Positions 1 to 15,380 of a DNA stretch of 64,000 nt are shown here, in pieces. A model generated the notes under the pieces. The model worked only from the letters and a program-made list of their open reading frames with translations, was not told the origin of the DNA and ran no database searches. Source of the DNA: Manis javanica (Eukaryota; Chordata; Mammalia; Pholidota; Manidae); NCBI RefSeq assembly GCF_040802235.1, contig NC_133158.1, positions 84,740,501-84,804,500 on the forward strand, in the 5' to 3' direction. The translations under genes and the position numbers were made by a program. The first letter of the stretch is position 1, and each line of letters begins with the position of its first letter.

Positions 1-2080
1 GAGACTCACTATGACAAACATGAGAGTTAAACACTCCAGGGATACTGGGGGACCCCACAATATTGTGAGATTTACCTCCAGGAGGTTGAACAAATTCCCA
101 CAAACAAGAACAAATCTTTCAGAAAAATGCCCTTCTGATTCTGGGCAGGGAAGGGAAAAAGGAACTACTCTGAAATACCCCAGAGCACTCTCTCTCCTTC
201 TTAGCAAGGTCTGCCCTATGGGGAAGCTAATTAATCAGAGAATAACCTGCTGGGTTATCACCAGAGCTTAACTGAGCTGGGGAAGGGAAATAACCAATTC
301 CAGCCAGCATTAGTCATTCTGTCCCACTTAATGGGAGAAAAAAGCAAACTCTGGAGAAGTTCACAGTCCAGAAGCACAGGGTCACTAGAAGACTGAACCC
401 TAATCACAGGAATACAGAACACAGCCCCTTCCTCAACATGTCACCACTGTATTACTAAAGGCCTATTTATAGCAGTTCCTTTTACCTAGGACATCATGTC
501 AGGCTATCAAGAAAAAAATTACAAGGTGTTCTTAAAAGCAAAAACTACAATTTGTTTTCCCAACCAATTAATCAGAACAAGACATGGCAGGGATGTTGGA
601 ATCATCATGCCAGGAATTTAAACAACTATGATTAATAAACTAACAGTTTTAATGAATAAAGTAGACAACATGCAACAACAGATGCACAATGTAAGCAGAC
701 AGATGGAATCCTAAGAAAAAACATGACAGAAATGCTAGAAATAAAAAATACTGTAACAAATGAAGAATGCCTCTGTTGGGCTTATTAATAGATTGGACAT
801 GAGTGAGATAAGAACCACTGGGCTAGACTATATATCAACAGAATCCTAGAAAACTGAAAAGAGAATAAAAACAGAGAAAAAAGAAGAACAGAAAAGAATA
901 TCCAAGGACTGTGGGAAAATTATAAAAGTACTACATTTGCATAATGGGAAACTATAGGAGAAAAAAAAGAACAGAGCAATATTTGAAGGAATAATGAGGG
1001 AGAATTTCCCCAAATTAATGCCAGATACCAAACCACAAATCCAGCACTCTGAAAAGACTGAGTATAATAAATGCCAAAATAGCTACATCTAAGCATATCC
1101 CTTTCAAATCAGGGAAAAGAAAAATTCTTGAAAGGAGTCAGGGAGAAAAAAGTACCTTTCCAAAAAAGGAATAAAGATAAGAATTATATCCAACTTCTCA
1201 GCAGCACCCATGCAAGCAAGAAGTAGAGTGAAATATCTGAAGTGTTTAAGAAAGCACCTACCAACATAGAATTCGGCAGCCTGTGAAATTACCCTTCAAA
1301 AAAAAAAAAGAGAAATAAAGACTTTCTCAGACAAAAATTGAGAGCATGTGTTGCCAGTAAACCTGCTTTGCAAGAAATGTTAGAAGTTCTTTAGAAAGAA
1401 GGAAAATAATATAGGTCTGAAACTCAGATCTAAATAAAGAGAAAGTATGAAAGAAGAAATAAGGTATAATGAACACTTACTTATCTTATTCTTAATTTAT
1501 CTTAAAAATACATACCACACATACATATGCTTACGAACACTTACATACATTAGTGAAGAGAATGACAGCAATGATACAAAAGACAGGAGAAACCAATTAG
1601 GATTGTTTGGTTGTCAAAGGCACTCATACTACAAATTAAGTCCCACAGTGTTATTTGAAAGCAGACTTGGACTGTAAATATATATTGCATCTCTAGGGCA
1701 GCCACTAAAAGAAATTTTTTTAAAATTGTGCAACAGATATGTTAAGAAAGGAATCATATAAAATGCTCAATTAAAACCATAAAATGCAGAAAGAGTGGAA
1801 GATAAAAATTGGAACAAAGAATGAGGGCAACAAATAGAAAACAGTAATGGGTATGATACATATTAACCCAAATATACCAATCATCACAATGAATGTTAAT
1901 GGTCCAAATGCAACAATTAAAAGAAAAATATTGTCACAGTGGATCAAAAAACATGACCTAACCATATGTTGTCTACAAGAAAACTACTTTAAATATCAAA
2001 ATGTACTAGGAGGAAATGATTTTTCAACCAACTACATCAAAACAACTACTAAACTTAGAGGATGCCCTAATAAATATTAA
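1..2080 (+). mobile_element. Old L1 fragment (5' UTR, ORF1 remnant, start of ORF2)
   Basis: The order of parts is that of L1. About 600 bases of leader are followed by a decayed ORF1 region (its A-rich core near 950-1260). A short frame at 1847-2080 reads NVNGPNATIKRKILSQWIKK, then HDLTICCLQE, the start of the ORF2 endonuclease domain. Many stops and frameshifts make it dead. It breaks off at about 2075. It lies in ARL13B intron 9, antisense to the gene. Confidence 0.8.
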
Positions 2081-2099
2081 TGTAATTATAACATAGTGA

Positions 2100-2300
2100 A
2101 TTAAAGGTATGGATTTCAAAGCTGGACAGACCTAAATTCAAACCTTGATTTTGCCACTTATTAGCTATGTGATTTCAGGGTATAGGTTTCTTCACACATA
2201 AAATGGGGATATCATGACCATCTTAAAAATTAAAAGGCTATGAGGAGGAGTAAAACAAAATAATGTACATAATGTGCTTAGCAATATGGCAAAGTATATA
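2100..2300 (+). repeat. MIR SINE, sense
   Basis: It contains the MIR core order: a 'cattcaaac...tgccacttattagctatgtgat'-like box, then a 'tcacacataaaatgggga'-like box and 'aatgtgcttagca'. It is heavily diverged, as MIRs are. Confidence 0.7.
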
Positions 2301-2329
2301 CAGTTATTATTGCTATAATTAAAATTGTA

Positions 2330-4240
2330 CATGAATTATTTAAATGAATCTGAAGGATGCCTTTTCTATTTTCTTAATTTTAAAATTAATGAGAATTTTC
2401 ACACACAACCAAACTCATTATTAAACCACAATGAATATAGTTTGTAATATGGTTTTTTTTCTGGAATTTAAAATAACTCTCCTAAAAAGATAAATCAAAT
2501 GCACATATCAAGAAGTATCTTTTTTTCTATCAAGAAATTTTATTTTTGCAGTTGATTTTGTATTATTTCTTTGCCAGAAAATTAAATCATTCTATACAAA
2601 GTAGGAATGCCTTAACAGTAGGGGATATAAGTTGATTTTAGTTCCTAAATGGTATGACCAACTTTAATTGCTAACACACATTTTCAAAAAAGGCTTCAAA
2701 CATTTTTTAACATGAAAGACTGGATGGAGTATTAATGCTACATACAAAATTGTATCTTTATTCACATTTTAAAATTTGAAAATACTCTTTAGTTTGTACA
2801 TTTGGTATTTGTGGCTAACTGAATATTTGATTGATTTCACATAATGTATAATACATAACATGTTTCTGAAGTACAGATTGAGAGTGTTTACAAAATGGAT
2901 ATAGATTCTTTTTAAATTTCTTCTCCAAATGGATTCTGCCTTACCTGTCACAGTGAGCAAGCTTTATAGACAATAAAAGCAATCAGTAAAGTAGAAACAA
3001 ATTGCTGCCAAGGTAAATCAAAGAACAAGCAGTAATTTGCCTTAAAATTTCCTAATCTGACTATAAGATTGTTTTTCATCTCAATAAATTTTAAGTGCCA
3101 AACCAACTGCAGTTAACTTCTAATTATTTACTCGAGTTCATCACATATCTATTACTTTACTTTGCCATCAACTAAATGCAAAGAAATGTGTACACTGTTA
3201 GGGAAAAGAAGAAGATCCAACTATAAAACTGCCACCTATTAACAACTCAGATAAAGATCTCATGATAAACCCTAAAAGCTAATTTAAGCTTTTTTGTTGA
3301 AGTTTTTAATTTATTATGCCTGACTTCTTTCTCATTAATAAATGTAGAGATGATCATACTTTGTTTTTAACCCAGGTTAGGTGTACTTTGACTTAAAATT
3401 TATAGGAAAAAAATAATTATAGATATTTTAAAACTTGTGAAGTTAGGTTTTCTTCTCTGTTCTGGAAACTAAATATATTGATATACAATGAAAATTAACT
3501 GATACTGGAATATAGTAGTCATAAACTTAACTAGTTCATTATAATTCTTTCCCAGGAGTTCTAATTTAAAAACAAACAGAGCAAAGTATGGGAAAAACAA
3601 AACAACACAACCTTCTCGGCCCTCTTTTCACTTGCCCTTAACTATAATGTTCCCCATAGATGCAAAATTAGTACTTTTCTCCTCATTCTGCATACATTCC
3701 CTAACAAACAGGGAACTATCATTCCCTCAACTGGATTCATTCAGTAAACATTAACAGAGCATCTGTATGAGCAAAGCATTCCAATTGTATGATGACAACT
3801 GAAAAATTTTAAAAAATCTACCTACATAGCCTCCCCTTGGGCCCTTCTTTTCTCCTGAGATGCAGAATCTTACTTGTACTGGCCTATAGATATTTCCAAA
3901 ACAGGTTTCCTTCATCATGTTTTTTCAATTTTAGAAATAGCACCAACCTCCCAGGCCCTTCAGCCAAAAAATCCTCTATTTGTCTCTCCCTCAGGCTATG
4001 TATCAATTCATTGGCTATTAGTTATTGTAATTGTTAAAATAGTCTTTGGATACATTTTCTACTCTCCCTTTCAATTTCCATTGCTCACTTCTCTCTTCAA
4101 CTATGGCAGCAGCCTTCCATGTGGGATCCTTACCCCAGGTGTGGCCACCACAACCAAGTCTCTACTTTACATTGTAATGAAATTTATTTTCCTAAATACC
4201 AAATCTAGTTAACACTATTTCCCTGCTAAATGTAGTGTCT
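2330..4240. other. Intron 9, no recognised gene
   Basis: AT-rich sequence with no exon, RNA gene or confidently nameable repeat. Short ORFs on both strands (for example 3837-4212) have no family resemblance. Confidence 0.6.
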
Positions 4241-4249
4241 CTTGTAAAA

Positions 4250-4675
4250 TACAGCAAGTCCAGATATCTTAAGGCCCTTTGCAATCTGGCCTTGAGCCAT
4301 AATTCCAATTTCAACACTCTCTGTAACTTTATATTTCTTCTTTCTTACCCACTTCTATCCTCATTAACCTTAACTCCAGTCATAAGTAACTTTATGCTAT
4401 TTTCCAAATAAGCAAATATCCTGTCCCACCTCTCCACCTTTGAATAGTGTTTGCTCTCCTTACCAACTCTTCAGTGACCCAGTTCTAATACCACTTTCAC
4501 AGTCCATAAAGTACTCCAGTTTTACACCACAGAACTTATTACTGTATTGTGAATTGTCATATATACTATAAAATAAGCTGAAATACTGTCCTATTAGACT
4601 AGGATCCTCAAAAGGCAGAATAAATGTCTTACTCATCTCAGTAACACCAGTGTTTCAAGTAGTGTCAAATACAAG
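4250..4675 (+). repeat. L2-type LINE fragment
   Basis: Phrases typical of the L2 3' half are visible, such as 'aaggccctttgcaatctggcct' near 4270 and the 'cagaacttattactgta' region. It is diverged and the boundaries are approximate. Confidence 0.5.
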
Positions 4676-4679
4676 CATT

Positions 4680-6378
4680 CATACTTCATTTTATTGCACT
4701 TTACAGATACTTCATTTTTTTTACAAAGTTAAGGTTTGTTGCAACTAGATGCCAAGAAAGTCTATTGGCACCATTTTTTACAACAGCATTTGCTTATGAC
4801 ACAGTTCATGTCTCTGGGTTACATTTGGACAATTCTCACAATATTTCAAACCTTTTCATTATTATTAAATTTATTATGGTGGTCTCTGATGAGAAGCTCT
4901 AGAAAGTTATCCAGAAGATCTAGCTCAGATAATGAAAGTGGCTACACTAAACAACAGATTTTTCAATTTGAATGAAACAGTCTTAGATTAGAAGAAGATG
5001 CCATCTAGGACTTCTATAGCTAGGAAGGAGCAGTCAGTACCTGGCTTCAAAGCTTCAAAGACAGCCTGACTCTCATGTTAGGGGATAATGCAGTGGGTGA
5101 CTTTAAGCTGAAGCCAAGGCTCATTTACCATCCTGAAACTCCTAAGAATTTTGCTAAATATGCCCTTAAGAAATATACTAAATCGACTCTGCCTGTGCTC
5201 TAGAAATGGAACAACATACATATGGGTGACAGCACATTTGTTTTTAAACATGATTTACTAAATATTTTAAGCCCACTGTTGAGACTTACTGCTCAGGAAA
5301 AAGGTTCCTTTAAAATATTACTGCTCATTGACAATAATGGAGATGTCCAGTGAGAAAAATGTTGTTTTCATGGTTGCTAACACAAAATCCATTTGCAGCT
5401 CACAGACCAAGGAGAAATTTAGACTCTCCAAGTATTATTATTTAAGAAATACATTTCATAAGGCTATAGCTATCATGGATGGTGATTTCTCCAATGGATA
5501 TGAGCCAATTTAAAACTATCTGAAAAGGTTTACCATTCTACGTGCATTAAAGAACATTTGTGATTCATGGGAAAAGGTAAAAAAGTCAACATTAACAGGA
5601 GTTTGCAAGAAATTGATTCAACCCTTATGGATGACTTTGAATGGTTCAAGACTGCAGTGGGGGAAGTAACTAGAGATGTGGTGGGAAGAGCAAGAGAACT
5701 AGAAGTGGAGTCTAAAGATGTAACTGAATTGCTACAACCCTATGATAAAACATGAATGGATGAGAAGTTGTTTCTTAAGGATGAGCAAAGACAGTGGTTT
5801 CCTGAGATGCAATCTACTCCTGGTGAAGATGCTGTGAAGACTGTTGAAATGACAACGAAGGATTTTGAATGTTACATATACTTATTTGGTAAAGCAGCAG
5901 CAGGGTTTGAGAAGACTGATTCCAACTTTGAAGAAGTTCTACTAGTAAATGACATCATTTACTGTGGGTAAAATGCTATCAAACAGCATTGCATGCTCCA
6001 GAGAAATCGTTTATAAAAGGAAGAGGTAACTGATACAGTGAACTTCATCACTGCATTCTTTTAAGAAATTGCCACTGCCACCCCAACCTTTAAAAACCCT
6101 CATCAGTCAGCAGCCATCAGGATCAAGGCAAGACCCTCGCCAGCAAAAAAGATTGCAACTCACTAAAAGCTCAGATAATGGTTAACATTTTTAACAATGC
6201 AGTATTTTTTAATTAAGGTATGTATATTGTTTTTTAAGACATTATCGCATACTTAACAGACTACAATATAGTGTAAATATAAGTTTTGTATGTTTTGGGA
6301 AACCAAAGAATTCATTTGACCCACTGTACTGTAGTGACCTGAAAAAGAACCTGCAATATCTCTGAGGTATGACTGTAC
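4680..6378 (+). mobile_element. Tigger1 (pogo/TcMar) DNA transposon, decayed
   Basis: The left end resembles the Tigger1 terminus (TTTATTGCACTTTACAGATA near 4690) and the right end carries the opposite inverted repeat (CCTGCAATATCTCTGAGGTA near 6351-6370). Between them, successive frames encode pogo-family transposase pieces: ILLLID near 5311-5328, [10 protein letters not shown] near 5850-5880, and MDDFEWFKTAVGEVT near 5630-5673. Stops and frameshifts break it repeatedly. At about 1.7 kb against roughly 2.4 kb for a full Tigger1, it has internal deletion. It is a fossil, not an active gene. Confidence 0.85.
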
Positions 6379-6459
6379 AAAACAGTTACTTGTTGGATGC
6401 CTAATTCAGTACAAGGAAAGATAACATATATATGAGAAATCATTATTTTTCTACATATA

Positions 6460-6500
6460 TCTGTGTGTGTGTGTATATATATATATATATGTATGTATAT
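6460..6500. repeat. (TG)n/(TA)n microsatellite
   Basis: A run of TG dinucleotides passes into TA dinucleotides and GTAT units. Confidence 0.85.
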
Positions 6501-8753
<2,253 letters not shown>

Positions 8754-8870
8754 CAGGAGGAGGAGGTGGTGGTGGTGTTGGACTCTTAGAAGCAGAGTCA
8801 TCTGTATTAACAGGTTCTACACGGTGACTCCTTTTTATTCTTAGTTTCTTCATTTTCTTTTTACTGTTAT
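8754..8870 (-). CDS. ARL13B: ARL13B coding exon 8 (RVEP ciliary targeting motif, polyproline)
   Basis: This exon encodes residues 344-382 plus one base. A basic stretch ([11 protein letters not shown]) leads into RVEP at about 360-363, the known RVxP ciliary targeting signal of ARL13B. It ends in a run of seven prolines encoded by CCA/CCT triplets, seen as a GGA/GGT repeat on the plus strand. The acceptor is TTACAG and the donor GTGAGT. The triplet run is a plausible site of length variation. Confidence 0.94.
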
Positions 8871-9835
8871 CTGTAAGAATATAAACATGGAACTTTACAT
8901 CTTTAGGAAAAGTAAACTATTATAAAAAATAAAGAACAGACTAGAATACTGATATTATCATTACCACAGAACTATATTTTTGATTCAGCTTTGATTGTTA
9001 CCAAAGAAATGTGAACTTGCTTTTACTAAGAATAAATTTTTTAAATGATTGTTTATTGAATGAATGATTAATACAAACAGCAAAAAGCCTGTATTTTAAG
9101 TTCTGTGAAAAGGTACTCTGAATACAAAAATTAAGTTTATATTCCAAAAGCAACATTTTTTCCAAACCTCATATTAAGTAAATACAATTGTTTAATTGCA
9201 GGTATTTCTATGAAACTCATAATGGCCCAGAGAAAAAGGAATGGTGTTGATTTGTCTCAATAAGATATACAGAAGATTCTAGGTATAAACAGTCCAAAAA
9301 CAAGCCTTTGAAATGTGAGAAAAAGGTCCCAATATAATCTAATCACATTACCTATTAAACCGCAAACAAGGCATGCCCAATATAAACATGTAAACAAAAT
9401 CACATCAATAGAACTGGCAGAATTGAATTTGTGTTCTTTCTAAAAATAACGATTTATAGATTCTCACTTAAATGCACATGAACCTTTTGAGAACATCTGG
9501 TTGTTAACATGTAAACTAGGATGCATAGTAGTTAAATAATCATACCAGTCAAAATTATTGAAATCTTTTAATTGACAATTCCAAACTGCTAAATTTATAT
9601 ATATGTAATATATTTTCAAAAATGAGAATTATCTATTACATAATAACCAACATCTTTGAAACCTATAAAATAATGTGAAATACAAACATATTGAGGAACA
9701 CATTATTTTTTAAAATAAATTAGGTCATTTGAGACATTTTGCTCCAGACAGAAACAAAGATATCATTTATAATTAAAGCTACAAGTTTTACAGCTGGGAG
9801 AAAAGAAAGCCTCCAGAACAATATGGTGCATTAGG
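8871..9835. other. ARL13B: ARL13B intron 7, 3' portion
   Basis: AT-rich intron (the part nearest exon 8), with no recognised feature. Confidence 0.6.
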
Positions 9836-10050
9836 ATGGCCAGTAGCTCCATGTTATGGAAGAGCATAGGATATGGAGCAGATGATCTTAACTGGGGTCT
9901 CAGCCCAGCCACAGATGAGACATATGATCTTAAACAAGTTATTCAACCTCTCCAAGTCCCTGGTTTCCCATTCTATGGAGTGAAAATAACATACCCGAGG
10001 ATTGCTATGTTAAATAACATAATACTGTGTTAAATAAGGCATCTGAAACC
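9836..10050 (+). repeat. MIR SINE, sense
   Basis: The order is 'agcataggatatggagcagatgatctt', a 'gacatatgatcttaaacaagttattcaacctct' box and a 'gtgaaaataacat' box, as in MIR. The 65-codon ORF here is a by-product. Confidence 0.75.
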
Positions 10051-10429
10051 ATGTTCTAAAGTGTAAAATGTTGATTATAATTACTATTATTACAGTTATA
10101 TGAGAGTGTCTTAGATCTTCCTCTACTATATTTTCAAATAATCTGCTAAATCATTTTTCTCTCTAACAATATATTAGTGTTAGAAAGCATTCCTTCAACA
10201 TATTGAGAGGCCACTTTATTTTCTATTTTAATTCTGTTGACAGAGCTATATGGGTATGAATGTGGTTGCCCTAACTTCAAAAAGTACAACTTTGAAATCT
10301 AATTATTTTATATAGCAAAATATCCATGTTAGCTTATCTCAGAGGTTGATATCTTATTCTAATAAACTGACACTGTACAAAACTTCTTATATAGAATGGA
10401 ACCACACTGCTAAGAATAGCAAGGAAATA

Positions 10430-10680
10430 GTGGTCACGGGGCACCTCCCATGTGTCAGACCTATGCTAGGAACACAGTAAAGTAATTTTTATTATAAGTA
10501 ACCCTAAAAGCTTTGTGAAAAAAGACGACAGTTATTCCCATTTTATATATGAGGAAACTAAGACTGAAGAATGTTATTATATAATGTACCATATATCTGG
10601 TTAGATGGGAAAGTCAGGATTCTATCCCAGGTTGTCTGATACCAAACACACACTGTCTTTCCATGACACCAAAAGACATG
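10430..10680 (-). repeat. MIR SINE, antisense
   Basis: It contains 'cccatgtgtcagacctatgctagg', 'cccattttatatatgaggaaactaagac' and 'tcccaggttgtctgat' in MIR antisense order. Confidence 0.75.
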
Positions 10681-11190
10681 AACTTCCTGTTAAATCACTT
10701 AACCACTTAAAAAAAGAAAACCAATTATGAATCAAAGATTTTGTACAATACTAAAATCAGAGGAAAATGGCTATTTGATAGACTTTAAATTTGATTATGT
10801 ATTCATCCTATAGAAATACCAACTCAATAAAGGAAATGACACTGATTATGAGGCTTAAAAAAACAATGCCTCCCCCCCAAAGGAAACCTTTAAAGTATTA
10901 AATACATTCCAAGGATTCCTGGGGGTATGCTATAACCTAAATTAATGAAAATAAAATTGAAAATGGTATTTTCTGCTAAAATTCTTTCAAGTTACAAAGG
11001 ACTACATTTTAAGGCATCATGAAGAAAAACATAAGCTAGCGAATTGACTAACAATTAACTAAAAACCATGAGAAAACCACAATAAATAGTGCATTTGGAA
11101 ACTAAAATATTACAGTACAATTTTTGTGAAAATAATCATGACAAAATGAAATAAGTATAATATACAAATTTTAAATACTAGATTTATCAC
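10681..11190. other. ARL13B: ARL13B intron 7, 5' portion
   Basis: AT-rich, with a short C8 run near 10872. No gene or repeat was recognised. Confidence 0.6.
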
Positions 11191-11416
11191 CTGATTCTGA
11201 TGATCGCTGGTCTGTCTCATCTTCATTCTCCAACTGCTGTGTTAATGCCTCCTTATAATTTTCTACTACTCCATACTCATTGTTTTTCTGGCTGCTGTCA
11301 CTAAATTGGCTCTGTGTCTCTATTTGTTCATGCTCCATTTTATGTTTCAAGGGGCGGTCATCACTGTCTTTATCCATATTTTGCCTCTTTTTCTCTTTTT
11401 CAATTTTTTTTTCATT
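11191..11416 (-). CDS. ARL13B: ARL13B coding exon 7
   Basis: This exon encodes residues 269-343 plus one base. It begins [20 protein letters not shown], then [13 protein letters not shown] and [17 protein letters not shown], matching the hydrophilic tail of ARL13B. The segment is almost free of hydrophobic residues and is probably disordered or helical. The acceptor is ATTAG and the donor GTGAT, a weaker donor than those of the other exons. The 5' part is A-rich because of the lysine run. Confidence 0.93.
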
Positions 11417-13500
11417 CTAATAAAAATGAAATACATTATCTTTAACTTAACAGTTGTATTTAAGATAATTTTAAGGAAGAAATCAAATAATCCAGAAGCA
11501 TTCTGTAATTTCAGGATACTGTGATGTTTCCATTAAAATTTTTTTATGGAAAATATCATTAAAACATACTAATTGCAAAACATGCAGAAAACAAAGTATA
11601 AAGAAAGAAAGCATTACCAATAATTGCACAATCTAGAGATGACCACTATTTGGTCCTCTATGAAGTACTTTTCTTTGCTCACCCCACACACATACAGACA
11701 TGCACTACCCACAAACATACATAAATGTGACTGTCTCTTTATATATGTATGTATTATTTATTTACAATTACTTATGATTTACTTGATTTACGAACAAAAA
11801 AGAACTGTTTTTATTTAAGAATACATTTCTCTCCTGTCAATGAATACATGCAAGTGCTTAGAACAGTGCCTTACACATGGGTAAAGTGTTAATGACATAA
11901 ATGTTAAATGATGCTGTATGTGTTAGCTATTATTATGTTCATCAATTACATTATCATTTTCAATGGTTATATCATAATTTACCAATTTCCAATCACTGGA
12001 CAAAAAATTATTTTTATTTTTTACTATTACAAGAAAAACAATTATTGTATTAGTCCTTTAGAATAAATTGCTAACAGCAGAACTGTTCAATCAATGGATA
12101 AACACATTTTAAAATGTGACATACTACACACTTCTCTTCAGAAAAACTAAAATCAATTTATATCCCAGTCAAAGGCTTGGGAGAGTAGTATTTCCCCACA
12201 TCTGTTTCAGTGCTGTATATTATTATCAATCCTTTATATATTCTCCAAATTATATATATTTATCTTCATCTTAGTGTTGGTTGAATTTGATTTAGTTTAT
12301 TTTCTTTCATTACTAGTGAACATAAACTATTAAATACCCATACTGCCACTGAGTTTTTAATTTAGGGAACTACCCAGGGTAACCCAATATCCATTTTTGT
12401 ATTAGATTCTCATTATTTTCATAGTAATTTTAAAGGGTTTTTTAGCCCTATGTGTCTCATATACTTTTCATTAGGGTTCCTTTGGGTTTTTTGTCTTTAA
12501 GTTTCTAAAATAGCTCTTTAAAAATTGAATACAATAAAAAATCTATTTTTCACTTTATGATTTGTGGCCTGATTGTCCTGCTTTGAAAGTTTTTCTTCCT
12601 CCAAGTAGATGTAAATGTTTAACTATATTATGTGTTAGTACTTTTAAGCCTTCTTTTTTATATACATTTAAATCTTCTGGAATTTAATTTGATATACAGC
12701 TTTCAATAATTTTACTTTGTTCCAAATGATTGTTCACTTGTTCAAACACTTTTCTCCCAGATTTAAAATGTCACCTTTATCTTATACTAAATGCTATACA
12801 ACATTAGGTTTGTTACTATTTGTTCAACTGACCTGTCTATTCTGAAACTAATACTTCACCATTGTTATTACCTGTAGTAAAAACAAAGGAATGTACGGTA
12901 CTTCTTCTCTAAAATGCAAACACTTTAAAGGAGTGGTTTTCTGGAGGGGGGAGGAAGAACGTGTGCTTATTAAAAAGGAAAAAAAGGAAGACTATAGGTA
13001 ATTTGTTTTCATTTGTTTCATTTCTTTACTGACCATTGTCTTAAAATTATCATAATTTAAAAGTGTAATAACTGTACTTTTCTTTGCCACTAATTAATTC
13101 AGGGTCATTCAATATAAGGTATACTATGCTGAACACCACTATTGTTCACATCTTTTGTTATATATTAGTTGGTAGAAGCACTAATGCCTTCTAAGTAATT
13201 TATAATCATACTATAAAATAACTAGTCATTATTTACAAGGCAAACTTTATTACACAAATAAATTAGTGTTTCAAAGTGAAAAGTTAAACTTGATTTCCTT
13301 CTCTACCAATATTTTTTAAAGTACATAAAATAAAACTTAACACACATAATGTTTAATAAGATAGAGACAAAATAGCTCTAGGTAAAGACTGCTTTACTGT
13401 ACTTAGAAAAGCACATACTTAAGGCAAATACAATGGCGTTAATGAAAAGGTTAAATACAGTTATCCTTCTGGTACCTTACATAAGATAAAATAGCTCATA
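11417..13500. other. ARL13B: ARL13B intron 6, lower part
   Basis: AT-rich DNA holding a MIR 3' end near 11840-11935 ('gtgcttagaacagtgccttacaca') and otherwise nothing I can name. Confidence 0.6.
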
Positions 13501-13550
13501 TTAACAATTACTTTGCAAAGTAAAGCAAATCTCTCCAATCATCTTCTTAC

Positions 13551-13751
13551 CTGTGGAGCTACCTCCCTCCTCAGCAGCAGCCCCAAGGAAGAAATAATGA
13601 TCCACCTTTCTGGATGAGCACCTGTGTGGAAGGAGGCAGTGATAGCGGAAGAGCAATGGAAAACATACAGGCGGGACCAGCAAGCCAGAGGTTTCATTCA
13701 ATTCTGTGTGAATGGAGGAGTTTAGGAAGCTCTGCCTCTCAGGAGGCATGA
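13551..13751 (-). other. Candidate cryptic or poison exon in ARL13B intron 6
   Basis: On the minus strand this 201-nt, relatively GC-rich block starts after a pyrimidine-rich acceptor (CTTTAATCTCCCTCAACAG) and ends at CCACAG before a strong donor GTAAGAAG. Spliced after exon 6 (phase 0), it gives nine codons and then TAA. The protein would stop near residue 277 without the RVEP motif. An 82-codon ORF opens two bases inside it in another frame and ends within the intron, but resembles nothing known to me. It may be an exonised old repeat. No expression evidence is available here. Confidence 0.4.
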
Positions 13752-13825
13752 CTGTTGAGGGAGATTAAAGCAGGGCCAATGCAAACTCTGTACCAGCAGA
13801 AAATGAAAACAAAGATACAGGTATA

Positions 13826-13861
13826 CAGACACACTCTTGCACACGCACACACACACACCCC
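13826..13861. repeat. CA microsatellite
   Basis: An imperfect ACAC run embedded in intron 6. Confidence 0.8.
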
Positions 13862-14394
13862 TTTAATGTCTTCATGATTAAAATCTACAAATTAATTTTG
13901 GTAAAACTTCTGAGAATAAAAAGAAAAATTAATTATATTCAGATATACAGGACTTTGTTATAGTTTCAAACATTCTTTAGTATCTTGGGAAAATAATTAG
14001 AAAATGATTTACATACTCTAATGTATCATAAGCATCTAATATTGCTGTAAAGAAACAGCAATGCAGGGACAAAGATATAAATTAAACGTTATTACTATCA
14101 TGAAATAAATGACAAAAAAGAGATTCATCACAATAGCAACTATGATAGTTGCTATATTCAATCTTCATTTTCGTTTTCAATTTATTTTGAAGTCATCTTT
14201 CCTTACCTAGAACAGAAGGTAAATTTCAAACAGAAGAAAAAGCAGCAAATCTTTAACCTGTGTCTACCACTTACTTCCTTTTACAGACATGATCAACCTC
14301 TGGTGAAACACTACTTTCTATTTCCCTGCCTTATTTCCCAACTTCCAAACTTTAAAACTTAAGATATAAAAATTACATTTGCTACCATCCATAC
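13862..14394. other. ARL13B: ARL13B intron 6, upper part
   Basis: AT-rich, no recognised feature. Confidence 0.6.
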
Positions 14395-14509
14395 CTCAAT
14401 AATTACAGATGATATTGGCTGGAAAGGATTAACAATTACTGGTTCCGGATCCAACTCAGCAAGACCACTGGTTCCATCAAGTTCAGCCTGCTCACGCTCT
14501 CTTTGTTCT
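14395..14509 (-). CDS. ARL13B: ARL13B coding exon 6
   Basis: This exon encodes residues 230-268. The end of the charged helix ([12 protein letters not shown]) is followed by a linker with LAELDPEP and [12 protein letters not shown]. The alternative acceptor two bases downstream would break the frame, so CATTAG is chosen. The donor is GTATGG and the exon ends on a complete codon (phase 0). The human protein has a similar linker, slightly shorter around the PEP motif. The next intron contains a candidate poison exon at 13551-13751. Confidence 0.93.
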
Positions 14510-15190
14510 CTAATGTTTGAGAAAAAAATTGGAATTCCTTATGAGAAAATGATGAACCACATTTATTAAGAGCACTTGTAATAGGTTTAACCTAATAAAT
14601 TTAGTAATTAAATGTCTGGACATAGCTTTGAATTACTGAGAGATTTTTGAAAGTCCTTATGCAAGCAGGTAACAGGCTTCTACCCTCATGTAAAGATTAA
14701 CCATTTGAGTTTTGAAAGGAAAAAATGCTGACAAAAATGACATTCCCTATGACTGATTTCTTTATATCAGTGGTGCATATTAATTGTTTCTCCATGTGCT
14801 AGGGTTTATAGTTATCAATTACTCTCCCAAACAAATGCTGTCCTCTTCACTGATGTTAACAGACAGTAAGCCCTTGTGTTAAGGGGGGATCAAGTTGTAC
14901 ATCATATCCATATAAACTAGATAATAGCTGTTGCTCTGTAATACCCTGCATTATAGTAGAAGAGGCTATAAAAATAAGTTGCCCTATATCACTCAGATTA
15001 AGTATTTCCATATAGTTACTACTGAAACATTTACTGTATGTTTGATAGTTGCCCCATACATGAGAAGTGATGTTACAAAAACAAGTAAGTGAATACAGAA
15101 TAAGTATTGTAGATCTACAACTAGACTCTTAGTATAGCAATGTGAATATTCCTTACTATTACATTTATTAATTGTGTTCTATGATGAAAA
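14510..15190. other. ARL13B: ARL13B intron 5, part
   Basis: No gene or repeat recognised. Confidence 0.55.
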
Positions 15191-15194
15191 GACA

Positions 15195-15380
15195 TATACT
15201 TTCACTTTGAACCTCAGAAGCCAAGATTTAGAGATCCACAATTTCCCACTTCTATGACCTTGGACATGGCAGCTATATATTTGAGCCTGTTTTCCCATAA
15301 ATGTGGATAACAATACCCACCTCATAAGGTTCTTTCAGATAAATTAATATGTGAAAGCTCTCTGTAAATGAACATACTTA
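15195..15380 (+). repeat. MIR SINE, sense
   Basis: It contains 'ttcccacttctatgaccttgg', 'ttttcccataaatgtggataacaatacccacctcata' and 'gtgaaagctct' in MIR order. Confidence 0.75.

Noticed and set aside
4014..4212. Plus-strand ORF of 112 codons at 3874-4212
   Set aside because: Hydrophobic random-looking frame, with no start context, homology or splice sites that fit a gene.
5328..5971. Transposase-like ORFs that might be a domesticated gene
   Set aside because: They are consecutive broken pieces of a Tigger1 copy with stops and frameshifts between them, so there is no sign of selection for a protein.
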